Source: Ferrovibrio sp036381655
Lineage (GTDB): Bacteria > Pseudomonadota > Alphaproteobacteria > Ferrovibrionales > Ferrovibrionaceae
Length of the DNA stretch: 64,000 nt
NCBI RefSeq assembly: GCF_036381655.1
Contig: NZ_DASVCJ010000065.1
Span: forward strand, 173,630-237,629
Direction of reading: 5' to 3'
Positions 24,291 through 32,894 of the stretch are shown here, in pieces. A program made the position numbers and the translations under genes. The notes under the pieces were generated by a model, which was given only the letters and a program-made list of their open reading frames with translations, was not told the DNA's origin and did not search any database. Each line of letters starts with the position of its first letter. Positions within the stretch are counted from its first letter, which is position 1.

Positions 24291-25736
24291 ATGACGATTT
24301 GGCACCGTCTTCACGATCTGGTCTGCGGCGAAGGCCGGCAATGCATGCCGGGCGAAGCCGACGCCCCTCTCTCCGCTGCGCTGCGCCAGGAAGAATACGA
24401 AGCGCTGCGCCTGAGCATCGGCCTGCGCCTGATTGCCTGCCTGGTCATCGCCGTGCTGTTGACCATCGAGCTGCATTGGCCGCTGGTGCTGAATTATTAC
24501 GGCTATATCGCCGCGCTGGCCGCGTCCGGCTATGTGCAGCTCGTGGTGCGCAGGCCGGCGCTCAAGCAGCCCTGGATGGACTGGGCCTTCCCGCTGGTCG
24601 ATATGGGCATCCTGGTCGCCGGCATCGTGCTGCCCAATCCGCTCGACCCCAATCCGCTGCCGCCGCCGATGCATCTCGGCTTCGACACCGTGCTCGATCT
24701 CGTGCTGTTCGTCGTGCTGGCCGGCCTCGGCCAGTCGGCGCGGGTGATGCTGTTTTCCACCCTGGCCGCCGTGCTGGCCTGGGCCGCCGGCACCCTCTAC
24801 GTCGTCTCCCAGCCGGGCGTGACCTTCCACAGCTTCACCGACAATCTGATCGATATCACCACGCCGGAGCGCCTCGCCTATCTGCTCGATCCCTGGAATG
24901 TACGCGTCGGCGAGTTCATCCCGCGGCTGGTGCTGATCGGCCTAATCGGCATGATCCTCACCGTCGGCGTGCTGCGCTCGCGCCACCTGATCGCCCGCCA
25001 GCTCGAGGCCGAACGGGCGCGGCGCAATCTGTCGCGCCATTTCTCGCCGCATATCGCCGAGACGCTGGCGCAGATGGACGACCCGTTGGGTCAGGTCAAG
25101 CAGCTCGAGGCCGTCGTGCTGTTCGCCGACCTCGTCTCCTTCACCCAACTGGCTGACGATCTCTCGCCGCAGCAGACGGTGGCGCTGCTGCGCGACGTGC
25201 ATCAGCGCCTGGCGCGTGCCGTGGCCGAGCATCGCGGCACGCTGGACAAGTATCTCGGCGACGGCATCATGGCCTCGTTCGGCACGCCGGAGCCGGGCCC
25301 GCGCGACGCCTCCGCCGCCCTGCTTTCTGCCCGCTGCATGCTGCGCGAGATCGAGGCGCTCAACCAGCAGCGCAAGCTGTTGCGGCAATCGCCGCTGACC
25401 CTGGCGATCGGCCTGCATTACGGACCGCTGACGCTCGGCAATATCGGCGATGAAAGCCGCGTCGAATATGCGCTGATCGGCGAAACCGTCAATGTCGCCC
25501 ACCGCCTGGAGCAGATGACCCGCGCCCTCGGCACGCCGATCTGCGTCAGCCAGGCTTTCGTCGACAAGCTGGCGGAAGAGACCCGCGGCGACCTGACCTG
25601 CCTGCGCGATCTGGTGGCGCTGCAGCCGCAGGCGATCCGCGGCCTGCGCGATCACATGGTAATCTGGATTCAGCAACGCGCCGCGCCCTTTGCCAGCGAC
25701 AGCGGCGCACCGGAAGCGGCGCCGACCATCCACTAG
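24291..25736 (+). CDS. Membrane-anchored class III adenylate/guanylate cyclase
   Basis: This 481-residue protein has an N-terminal half with about five to six hydrophobic segments and a C-terminal class III cyclase domain (from about residue 275). Catalytic elements are visible: VVLFADLVSFTQLAD (first metal Asp), LDKYLGDGIMASFG (substrate Lys and second Asp) and YALIGETVNVAHRLEQM (transition-state Asn and Arg). It should make cAMP from ATP in response to an unknown signal sensed by the membrane part. I use the ATG at 24291; a TTG two codons upstream is also possible. Confidence 0.93.
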   Translation: MTIWHRLHDLVCGEGRQCMPGEADAPLSAALRQEEYEALRLSIGLRLIACLVIAVLLTIELHWPLVLNYYGYIAALAASGYVQLVVRRPALKQPWMDWAFPLVDMGILVAGIVLPNPLDPNPLPPPMHLGFDTVLDLVLFVVLAGLGQSARVMLFSTLAAVLAWAAGTLYVVSQPGVTFHSFTDNLIDITTPERLAYLLDPWNVRVGEFIPRLVLIGLIGMILTVGVLRSRHLIARQLEAERARRNLSRHFSPHIAETLAQMDDPLGQVKQLEAVVLFADLVSFTQLADDLSPQQTVALLRDVHQRLARAVAEHRGTLDKYLGDGIMASFGTPEPGPRDASAALLSARCMLREIEALNQQRKLLRQSPLTLAIGLHYGPLTLGNIGDESRVEYALIGETVNVAHRLEQMTRALGTPICVSQAFVDKLAEETRGDLTCLRDLVALQPQAIRGLRDHMVIWIQQRAAPFASDSGAPEAAPTIH

Positions 25737-25756
25737 CCACGTCTGGGGGTGACATC

Positions 25757-26113
25757 ATGCGGCTCGCCATCAAGCGCATCTACGAACCGCCGGCCGCCAG
25801 CGACGGCGCGCGGATTCTGGTGGACCGCGTCTGGCCACGCGGCGTCAGCAAGGAGAAAGCCGCGCTCACGCTTTGGCTGAAGGAGATCGCGCCGAGCACC
25901 GCGCTGCGGAAATGGTTCGGGCACGATCCGGCGCGCTGGAACGAATTCCGCCGCCGCTATCACGCCGAACTTGCCGCCAACAAGGAGGCGATCGCGCAGT
26001 TGCGCGCCGTCGCCGCCAAAGGCCCGGTGACGCTGCTTTACAGCGCCCACGACGAAAAGCACAACCAGGCCGTCGCCCTGGCGGAATATCTGCGTACGCA
26101 TAAACAGCGCTGA
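25757..26113 (+). CDS. DUF488 family protein
   Basis: This is a 118-residue soluble protein with the DUF488 signatures RIYEPPAASDGARILVDRVWPRGVSKE near the N-terminus and LRKWFGHDPARWNEFRRRYHAEL in the middle, ending in VTLLYSAHDEKHNQAVALAEYL. Family members are widespread and poorly characterised. It begins 20 bases after the cyclase stop, with GGGGGTG as ribosome-binding site. Confidence 0.85.
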   Translation: MRLAIKRIYEPPAASDGARILVDRVWPRGVSKEKAALTLWLKEIAPSTALRKWFGHDPARWNEFRRRYHAELAANKEAIAQLRAVAAKGPVTLLYSAHDEKHNQAVALAEYLRTHKQR

Positions 26114-26234
26114 AAACGCCCGGCAGGCTCGCCCCCCGGCCCCAGTGCGACGGCCGGCGATTGCTTGCCCCGGGGCTGATTTCGCTCTATGTCCTGAACG
26201 ATGAGCAAACGCCACGCCTGACCAGGTTCCCCCG

Positions 26235-27590
26235 ATGGCCGATCCCCGCACGCGCGCCGCCGACGCGCAAACCCTTATTGCCGACCTGATCGCCGCCGCG
26301 ACCAAGGCAGGCGCGGAAGCCGCCGACGCGGTGTACCACGAAGCCCGCTCGCTGAGCGCCGGCGTCAGGATGGGAAAACCGGAGGATGTCGAATCCTCCG
26401 AAGCGCGCGATCTCGGCCTGCGCGTGCTGCTGGGCCGGCGCCAGGCCTGCGTTTCCACCACCGATTTCGCTCCGGCCGCCCTGCACGAGCTGGTCGAGCG
26501 TGCCATCAGCATGGCGCGGGTGGCGCCGGAGGATAAATTCTGCGGATTGCCGGATCCGGCGCAATTGGCGACCGAAGCGGCCGAACTCGACCTTTTCGAC
26601 GGCGTCGAACTGGAAATGCCGCAACTGCTCGAGCGCGCCAGGGAAACCGAGGCCGCCGCGCTGGCCGTGGCGGGCGTCACCAATTCCGAAGGCGGCGGTG
26701 CCAGCCGCTCCTTCGGCCTCGTCGTCTATGCCAACAGCCTCGGTTTCAGCGGCGCGAGCTGGAGCGGATCGCATAGCCTGTCGGCCTCGGCCATCGCCGG
26801 CAAGGACACGGCGATGGAGCGCGATTGGGATTACGAGGCGAAGACGCATTTCGACGATCTGCCCAAGCCGGAAAGCGTCGGCCGCAAGGCCGGGGAGCGC
26901 GCCGTGCGCCGCCTCAATCCGCGCAAGCTGGAAAGCGCGGCGATGCCGGTCGTTTTCGACCCGCGCGTCGCCACCAGCCTGGTCGGGCATTTCGCCAGCG
27001 CCATCAATGGCAGTGCGGTCGCCCGCGGCACGTCTTTCCTGAAGGACAAGCTGGGGCAGGTCGTTTTCGCACCCGGCGTCAGCATCATCGACGATCCGCT
27101 GCGCAAGCGCGGCTTCCGCTCGCGCTGGTTCGACATGGAGGGCGTGGCGCGGCAGACGCGCTCGCTGATCGAAGATGGCCGCCTGACCACCTGGCTGATG
27201 GATTGCGCGACGGCGCGCCAGCTTGGCATGACCAGCACCGGCCACGCCGCCCGCGGCACCGCCTCGCCACCCTCGCCGGCCCCTACCAATGTCTATCTTG
27301 CGCCGGGACGGCAATCGCCCAAGGAATTGATGGCCGATGTCAGGCAAGGGCTCTATGTCACCGAACTGATCGGCATGGGCGTCAACGGGGTGACCGGCGA
27401 TTACAGCCGCGGCGCCGCTGGCTTCCTGATCCGGGACGGGGAACTTGCCGAGCCGGTTTCGGAGATCACCATCGCCGGCAATCTCAAGGAGATGTTCCTG
27501 CACCTGACGCCGGCCAACGATCTGGAATTCCGCTTCGGCACCGATGCGCCGACCGTCCGCGTCGACGGCATGACCATAGCCGGCCGCTGA
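26235..27590 (+). CDS. pmbA: Metalloprotease TldE/PmbA
   Basis: This 451-residue member of the TldD/PmbA family lacks the HExxxH motif of TldD, as expected for the non-catalytic partner TldE. Typical sequence is seen in NSLGFSGASWSGSHSLSASAIAGKD and in the C-terminal GVNGVTGDYSRGAAGFLIRDGELAEPVSEITIAGNL. It pairs with TldD (12397-13836) to form the active protease. It is followed 10 bp later by cysQ on the same strand. Confidence 0.95.
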   Translation: MADPRTRAADAQTLIADLIAAATKAGAEAADAVYHEARSLSAGVRMGKPEDVESSEARDLGLRVLLGRRQACVSTTDFAPAALHELVERAISMARVAPEDKFCGLPDPAQLATEAAELDLFDGVELEMPQLLERARETEAAALAVAGVTNSEGGGASRSFGLVVYANSLGFSGASWSGSHSLSASAIAGKDTAMERDWDYEAKTHFDDLPKPESVGRKAGERAVRRLNPRKLESAAMPVVFDPRVATSLVGHFASAINGSAVARGTSFLKDKLGQVVFAPGVSIIDDPLRKRGFRSRWFDMEGVARQTRSLIEDGRLTTWLMDCATARQLGMTSTGHAARGTASPPSPAPTNVYLAPGRQSPKELMADVRQGLYVTELIGMGVNGVTGDYSRGAAGFLIRDGELAEPVSEITIAGNLKEMFLHLTPANDLEFRFGTDAPTVRVDGMTIAGR

Positions 27591-27600
27591 AGGCAATGCC

Positions 27601-28386
27601 ATGGCCGTCTCGCTGCATCAGGATCAGGAATTGCTGCTATCCACCGTCCGGGAGGCCGGGGCGGTGGCGATGCGCTATTTCGGCAGCGGCCTGAAGACCT
27701 GGAACAAAAAGCCGAACGATCCGGTCTCGGAAGCCGATCTCGCGGTCGATACCATGCTGCGCGAGCGGCTGATTGAGGCGCGGCCGGATTACGGCTGGCT
27801 GAGCGAGGAGAGCGGCCAAAAGCCAGGCCATGCGGACGACCTCTGGGTGGTCGATCCGATCGACGGCACCCGCGCCTTCATCGACGCCAAGCCGGAATTC
27901 ACCATCTGCGTCGCCCTGCTGCGCCAGCATCAGCCGGTACTGGCGGCGATCTTCAATCCAGCGACGGATGAATTCTACGACGCGGTCGCCGGCGGCGGCG
28001 CCCGGCTGAACGGCAAGTCGATCCATGCCTCGGGCCATGCCAGCCTGATGGAGGCCCGTTTCCTGGCCAGCCGGCGCACCTTCGAGCGGCATGGCTGGAT
28101 GGCGCGCACCGCCAAGGCCGATTTCGCCTATCGCAACTCCATTGCCTATCGCATGGCTCTGGTCGCCGCCGGCAAATTCGACGCCGCCATCAGCCTGACC
28201 GAGAAGAGCGACTGGGACGTCGTTGCCGCCGACCTGCTGGTGCGCGAGGCCGGCGGCCGCGTCGCCACCGCCGAGGGCGAGCCGCTGACCTATGACACTG
28301 GCGGCAAACGCCATCCCTCGGTGATCGCCACCGGCGCCTATATCTTCGACGATGTCGTCGATCTGCTGAAGACGCGGAAGGGATAG
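27601..28386 (+). CDS. cysQ: 3'(2'),5'-bisphosphate nucleotidase / inositol-monophosphatase-family protein
   Basis: This 261-residue protein of the inositol phosphatase superfamily carries the metal-site motifs WLSEESGQ and DDLWVVDPIDGTRAFI (DPIDGT, about residues 85-90) and SDWDVVAADLLVREAGGR near the C-terminus. CysQ removes the 3'-phosphate of PAP produced by sulfate assimilation. An inositol monophosphatase activity cannot be excluded from sequence alone. Cotranscription with pmbA is likely. Confidence 0.88.
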   Translation: MAVSLHQDQELLLSTVREAGAVAMRYFGSGLKTWNKKPNDPVSEADLAVDTMLRERLIEARPDYGWLSEESGQKPGHADDLWVVDPIDGTRAFIDAKPEFTICVALLRQHQPVLAAIFNPATDEFYDAVAGGGARLNGKSIHASGHASLMEARFLASRRTFERHGWMARTAKADFAYRNSIAYRMALVAAGKFDAAISLTEKSDWDVVAADLLVREAGGRVATAEGEPLTYDTGGKRHPSVIATGAYIFDDVVDLLKTRKG

Positions 28387-28401
28387 GCCGCCGCCGGCGC
28401 T

Positions 28402-28731
28402 TCAGGCCGGCAGCAGCTTCAATCCGATCACACCACCGATCACGGCAAGCAATGCGATTGCCTTCGCTAGCGAGACCGTCTCGCCGAACAGGAGAAGCCC
28501 CGCGAGGACCGAGCCGACGGCGCCGATACCGGTCCAGACGGCGTAGGCCGTCCCCAGCGGCAGCACCTTCAGCGCCTGACTGAGCAAAGCAACGAATCCG
28601 GCCAGCGAAAGCAGCGACAGGAGCGCCCAGCCTGGCCGCGCATAGCCTTCCGACTGCTTGGTGGCAATCGCCCAAAGCACGTCCGTCGCGCCCGATAATA
28701 CCAGCAGCAGCCAGGCCAAGCCGTTCGACAT
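28402..28731 (-). CDS. Small multidrug resistance family protein, SugE/Gdx-like, with Asp in place of the essential Glu
   Basis: This 109-residue protein has four membrane helices, the SMR size and topology. The block LPLGTAYAVWTGIGAVGSVLAGLLLFGE is the SMR signature and is closest to the SugE/guanidinium-exporter branch. In that family a membrane Glu in helix 1 (as in LLEVVWA) couples substrate and protons; here the position is Asp17 (ATDVLWA). The start codon lies just after the GST stop, so it is cotranscribed with GST and divergent from the LysR gene. Confidence 0.9.
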   Translation of the reverse strand: MSNGLAWLLLVLSGATDVLWAIATKQSEGYARPGWALLSLLSLAGFVALLSQALKVLPLGTAYAVWTGIGAVGSVLAGLLLFGETVSLAKAIALLAVIGGVIGLKLLPA

Positions 28732-28732
28732 G

Positions 28733-29386
28733 TCAGGCTGCCTCCTCGCGCATCACCGGCACGGCCAGGCCGCGCTGGACGGCGGGACGCGCGGCAATCT
28801 CGCGATACCAGCGCACAAGCGCGGGATAATCCGCGATAGCGACGCCGATCTTCTCCTGCGCGGCATGAATCCAGGGCCAGGTCATGATGTCGGCCAGACC
28901 GTATTCCGCCACCAAAAAGGGCCGCTGCCGCAATTGGCCATCCAGCACCTTCAGCACGCGGCGGGTCTCGCGCTCGAAACGCTCGATCACCGGCGGCAGC
29001 TTCGGCTCGACGAATATCTTGTAGTTCCAGAGCTGGCCCAGAGTGGGGCCGACATGAGCCGCCTGGAACAGGATCCATTGCAGGGTGAGCGTCCGCAGAG
29101 CTTCGTCCTGCTGCACGAAGCGGCCGGCGCGATTGGCGAGATAGATCAGGATGGCACCGGATTCGAAAACCGTTCGATCGCGGTCAGGATCGACGATCAC
29201 CGGAATCTTGTTGTTCGGATTGAGGCTGAGGAAATCGGGCTGATGCTGTGCGCCGGCTTCGATATCGACGAGATGGACCTCATAGGGCAAGCCGGTTTCC
29301 TCGAGCATGATCGAGGCCTTGTGGCCGTTGGGGGTCTGGTAGGTGTAGAGCCGGATCGGCGTTATCGGCTTGGCGGCATCGGCCAT
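28733..29386 (-). CDS. Glutathione S-transferase, YfcG/YghU-like
   Basis: This 217-residue protein has an N-terminal thioredoxin-like domain (IRLYTYQTPNGHKASIMLEE, then NKIPVIVD and the glutathione gamma-glutamyl site ESGAILIYLA) and a C-terminal helical domain with GLADIMTWPWI. The TPNGHK active-site loop is characteristic of the Nu-class YfcG/YghU group, which has disulfide-bond reductase activity with glutathione. The ATG at 29386 has AGGA at the right distance. It precedes the SMR gene in a two-gene unit. Confidence 0.92.
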   Translation of the reverse strand: MADAAKPITPIRLYTYQTPNGHKASIMLEETGLPYEVHLVDIEAGAQHQPDFLSLNPNNKIPVIVDPDRDRTVFESGAILIYLANRAGRFVQQDEALRTLTLQWILFQAAHVGPTLGQLWNYKIFVEPKLPPVIERFERETRRVLKVLDGQLRQRPFLVAEYGLADIMTWPWIHAAQEKIGVAIADYPALVRWYREIAARPAVQRGLAVPVMREEAA

Positions 29387-29469
29387 GGCGGCATCCTTTC
29401 TGCGCGGCTGACATTCGCCGCTCAGATAGGCTGTGCCACTTCGCAAATAAATGTTCTATATTGCAGATT

Positions 29470-30270
29470 ATGACTGCAAAAACGCACAGGGGAGAACGGC
29501 AGCCCCAGGCCCGCGATCCACTCGGCCGCATCGCCTGGGACGATCTGCGCATCGTGCTGGCCGTCGCCACGGCCGGATCGCTGGCCGGCGGCGCCAGGCG
29601 GCTCGGCGTCAACCATACCACGGTGCTGCGCCGCATTGCCGCTGCGGAAGAGCGGCTCGGCCTGCGGCTGTTCGAACGCCAGCCGGGCGGCTATATGCTG
29701 ACCGCCGGCGGCGAAGAATGGGTGAAGGCGGCGCGCGGCATCGACGAGACGGTGACAGCGCTGGAACGCCGCCTTGCCGGCCAGGATCTGCGCCTGTCCG
29801 GCAGCATCCGGCTGACCACCACCGATACGCTGATGGCGTCGGTTCTGCCGAAGATCCTGGCCGAGTTCCGCGCCGCCCATCCCGGCATCCAGATCGAGGC
29901 GGCGGTGTCGAATGCCATGTTCAGCCTCACGCGGCGCGAAGCCGATGTGGCGATCCGGCCGACCACCATCGCGCGCTGGCTGCGCCAGACCCTGCCCGAC
30001 GTGACCGCAGCGGCCTTCGCCGATTCCTTCGTTACCCTGCGCGACCTGGCGGTGGCCGGCATCGGCCTGACCGCCCTGCCCTGCTATCTGGGGGATAGCA
30101 CGCCGGGGCTGCTACGTTTCGGCGCGCCGCAGGCCGGCATGCAGACGGCACTCTGGCTGCTGACGCACGAGGATCTGCGGCGCAGTGCGCGCATCCGCGC
30201 CTTTACCGATTTCGTTGCCCGCGCCCTTGTCGGTCGCCGGCCGCTGCTCGAAGGCCGCGGCCGGCGCTGA
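29470..30270 (+). CDS. LysR-family regulator with a shortened effector domain
   Basis: This is a 267-residue protein. The N-terminal winged-helix (about residues 22-82) is intact, with LAGGARRLGVNHTTVLRRIAAAE as the recognition region. The effector domain begins normally (GSIRLTTTDTLMASVLPKIL) but jumps from READVAIRPTT (about 157-166) straight to a segment resembling the DSFVTLRDLAVAGIGLTALPCYLGD end. LysR proteins are usually about 300 residues; roughly 30-50 residues of the substrate-binding cleft appear to be missing without a frameshift. It is divergent from the GST-SMR pair (83-bp gap), the usual place for their regulator. Confidence 0.85.
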   Translation: MTAKTHRGERQPQARDPLGRIAWDDLRIVLAVATAGSLAGGARRLGVNHTTVLRRIAAAEERLGLRLFERQPGGYMLTAGGEEWVKAARGIDETVTALERRLAGQDLRLSGSIRLTTTDTLMASVLPKILAEFRAAHPGIQIEAAVSNAMFSLTRREADVAIRPTTIARWLRQTLPDVTAAAFADSFVTLRDLAVAGIGLTALPCYLGDSTPGLLRFGAPQAGMQTALWLLTHEDLRRSARIRAFTDFVARALVGRRPLLEGRGRR

Positions 30271-30276
30271 GCCTAT

Positions 30277-30645
30277 TCACGCCGCCATGGCCGGCGCGAA
30301 ATCGATGAAGCCGGTCACGCTCCGCAGGCGTCCATCGACCACGGAGGCGAAATCCGTGCCGCCGGCCAGGGCCTCACCGTCCTCCGGCCCGAGCAGCCAG
30401 GAAAAACGCAGGCAGCCCTCCACCATCTCCGCCTGCCCCTTGCGGCTGAAGCGCAGACCGGGGAACTTCGCCTGCACGCCCCGCACCAGGGCATCGATGC
30501 CGTCGTGCCCCTCGCCCCGCATCATCGGATCGACATAGCGGGCATCCTCGCTCCAGGTTTCGGCGATCAGGCGGCGGCGCTGGGCGGCATCGGCCTCGTT
30601 CCAGATGGCAATGTAACGGTCCACCAGGGCATCGTAGTTGCTCAT
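30277..30645 (-). CDS. SnoaL/NTF2-like domain protein
   Basis: This 122-residue protein has the NTF2-like alpha-plus-beta pattern: ALVDRYIAIWNEADAAQRRRLIAETWSEDARYVDP at the start and a hydrophobic C-terminal strand VTGFIDF. These proteins act as small enzymes or binding domains; no substrate can be named. The ATG at 30645 is preceded by GGAGG at six bases, which decides it over the upstream in-frame ATG at 30657. It converges with the LysR gene (6-bp gap). The 166-bp gap to the next gene holds nothing recognised. Confidence 0.7.
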   Translation of the reverse strand: MSNYDALVDRYIAIWNEADAAQRRRLIAETWSEDARYVDPMMRGEGHDGIDALVRGVQAKFPGLRFSRKGQAEMVEGCLRFSWLLGPEDGEALAGGTDFASVVDGRLRSVTGFIDFAPAMAA

Positions 30646-30811
30646 GTCGTCCTCCATATGTGGCTTGCGGGATCAGCTTGCGCATAGCCGGGATGGAAAG
30701 CGATTACGTCACGGATAATCAGCAGGGGCATCGCATGATGCCGAAACGCAACATCAGAAGGGATTTTCCGCGGATGCCTGGTTATGCCGCGCGGCCGGAC
30801 CGCCGCGCCGC

Positions 30812-32887
30812 TTACGCGGCGCGGACCCAGATGGCATTGTCGTGGAATGCCGCGCCGCCATTGGGCTGGCCGGGATCGGCGCCAGTCAGCGCATTGATGC
30901 CAATGCCTTCCTCGAAAGCCTTATGCGGCCAGATGCTCTCGACGATGACCACGCCCCGCTGCACGCCATCGAACAGTTTCGCATGCAGTTTCACGGTGCC
31001 GCGCCGGTTGCCCAGCCGCACGGGAGCGCCATCGGCAAGGCCGAGTTCGGCGGCGTCGGCCGGATGGATGAAGGCTGTCGGCCGCGCCTCGCGTTGCAGT
31101 GAGGTCGGCGTTTCGGTGAAAGTGGTGTTGAGGAAATTGCGCGACGGCGCCGTCACCAGCCGGAACGGATGCTCGTCGGTGGCTTCCTCGATGCTGGTCC
31201 AGTGGTCCGGGAGGCGCGGCATGCCCTCGGGATTCGGACCCATCTGCGCCCAATCCGGCGCGAAGCGGAATTTGCCATCCGGCCAGGCGAAGCCGTCGAG
31301 ATAATGACTGCTGCGGAAGTCCGGCTGGCAATCGTGCCAACGCCGTTCGCGCAGGGTCGCCACATCGGGCCAGCCGGAAGCCTTCAGGGTCGCCTCGACG
31401 ATCTCGATGGCCGACATGTCGAAACCCGGATGCTCGGCGCCGAGCCGTTTTGCCAATTCACAGATGACGAAATGATTCTCGCGCGCCTCGCCCGGCGGCT
31501 CGACCAGCTTCGGCCCGAGCAGGATATGCTGCTGACCTCCGGCCTGATAGATGTCGTCATGCTCGGTGAACATGGTGGCCGGCAGAACGATATCGGCCAC
31601 TTGCGCCGTCGGCGTCATGAACTGCTCCTGCACGCAGACGAAAAGGTCGTCGCGGGCGAAGCCGCGCGCCACCTTGTTCGAGTCCGGCGCGACCTCGATC
31701 GGGTTGGTGTTCTGGATCAGTAGGGCCGTCACCGGCGGACCATGGCGCAGGGCATCCGGTTCGCCGCAGAGGATCGGCCCGATCTGCGACTGGTCCAGCG
31801 TGCGGATTTTCGGATCGACGGCATCGAAACCCTCGATCAATGTCTTGTCCCAGCGGAAAATCGCGCCGTTGTTATGGAACGAGCCGCCGCCTTCGTATTG
31901 CCAGGCGCCGGTGACCGAGGCGATGCAGCTTGCCGCATGCATATTGACCGCGCCGTTGCGGCTGCGCGCAAAACCATAGCCCAGACGGATGTAATGCCGC
32001 TTGCGCTCGCCTAGCAGATGCGCGAAGGCAACGATCTCGTCTTCGCTCAGGCCGGTGATCGCCGCAGCCCAGGCCGGACCGCGGCTTTGCAGATGCCGTT
32101 CCAGCTCGTCCGGCACGTCGGTATAGCGCGCCATGTACTCACGGTCGGCGAAGCCGTCGCGGAACAGGACATGCATTACCGCGCAGGCCAAGGCGCCGTC
32201 GGTTCCCGGCCGCAGCATCAGATGCATGTCTGCCTGTTCGGCGGTCGCATTGCGGTAAGGATCGACCACCACGATCTTGGCGCCGCGTTCCTTGCGGGCG
32301 CGGATTGCATGGGTCATCACGTTGACCTGCGTATGCACGGCATTGGTGCCCCAGATCACGACGCAATCGCTTTTCGCCATCTCGCGCGGGTCGGGGCCAC
32401 GCAGGCTGCCGGTGCCGGCGATGGCGCCGGCGCGGGCGAGCGTGACGCAGATCGTCGAATGCTGCCCGGAATAGCGCTTGACGTGCCGCAGCCGATTGAT
32501 TCCGTCGCGCTGCACCAGCCCCATGGTACCGGCATAGAAATACGGCCAGACGGTTTCGCTGCCAAATCTGGCTTCCGCTTTCCGAAAGGCTTCGGCCACG
32601 CGATCCAGCGCCTCGTCCCAGGAGATGCGCTCGAACTGGCCCGAACCCTTCGGCCCGGTCCGCTTCAGCGGATACAGCAGGCGATCCTTGTGGTTCGCCC
32701 GCTCGGCATAGCGGGCGACCTTGGCGCAGATCACGCCGGCGGTATAGCTATTCTCCTCGGCGCCGCGCACCCGGCCGATCTGACCGGACGGCAGAAGCTC
32801 GATCTCCAGCGCACAGGTCGACGGGCAGTCATGCGGACATGCGCTATGGCCGATCCTGGGCTTGGTCGCGGCAAAAGGAGCGTTCAT
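30812..32887 (-). CDS. Cytoplasmic molybdopterin-dependent oxidoreductase with N-terminal 4Fe-4S site
   Basis: This 691-residue protein of the bis-molybdopterin (DMSO reductase/formate dehydrogenase) superfamily has an N-terminal CPHDCPSTC motif at about residues 17-25, plus a later Cys in GVICAKV, to bind a 4Fe-4S cluster. Central cofactor-binding stretches such as SDCVVIWGTNAVHTQVN and GAKIVVVDPYRNATAEQAD are present, and a C-terminal molydopterin dinucleotide-binding domain follows. No twin-arginine signal is seen, so it should be cytoplasmic. The substrate is unknown. It starts 7 bases after the stop of the FAD oxidase gene, indicating one operon. Confidence 0.9.
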   Translation of the reverse strand: MNAPFAATKPRIGHSACPHDCPSTCALEIELLPSGQIGRVRGAEENSYTAGVICAKVARYAERANHKDRLLYPLKRTGPKGSGQFERISWDEALDRVAEAFRKAEARFGSETVWPYFYAGTMGLVQRDGINRLRHVKRYSGQHSTICVTLARAGAIAGTGSLRGPDPREMAKSDCVVIWGTNAVHTQVNVMTHAIRARKERGAKIVVVDPYRNATAEQADMHLMLRPGTDGALACAVMHVLFRDGFADREYMARYTDVPDELERHLQSRGPAWAAAITGLSEDEIVAFAHLLGERKRHYIRLGYGFARSRNGAVNMHAASCIASVTGAWQYEGGGSFHNNGAIFRWDKTLIEGFDAVDPKIRTLDQSQIGPILCGEPDALRHGPPVTALLIQNTNPIEVAPDSNKVARGFARDDLFVCVQEQFMTPTAQVADIVLPATMFTEHDDIYQAGGQQHILLGPKLVEPPGEARENHFVICELAKRLGAEHPGFDMSAIEIVEATLKASGWPDVATLRERRWHDCQPDFRSSHYLDGFAWPDGKFRFAPDWAQMGPNPEGMPRLPDHWTSIEEATDEHPFRLVTAPSRNFLNTTFTETPTSLQREARPTAFIHPADAAELGLADGAPVRLGNRRGTVKLHAKLFDGVQRGVVIVESIWPHKAFEEGIGINALTGADPGQPNGGAAFHDNAIWVRAA

Positions 32888-32894
32888 TGCGGCA

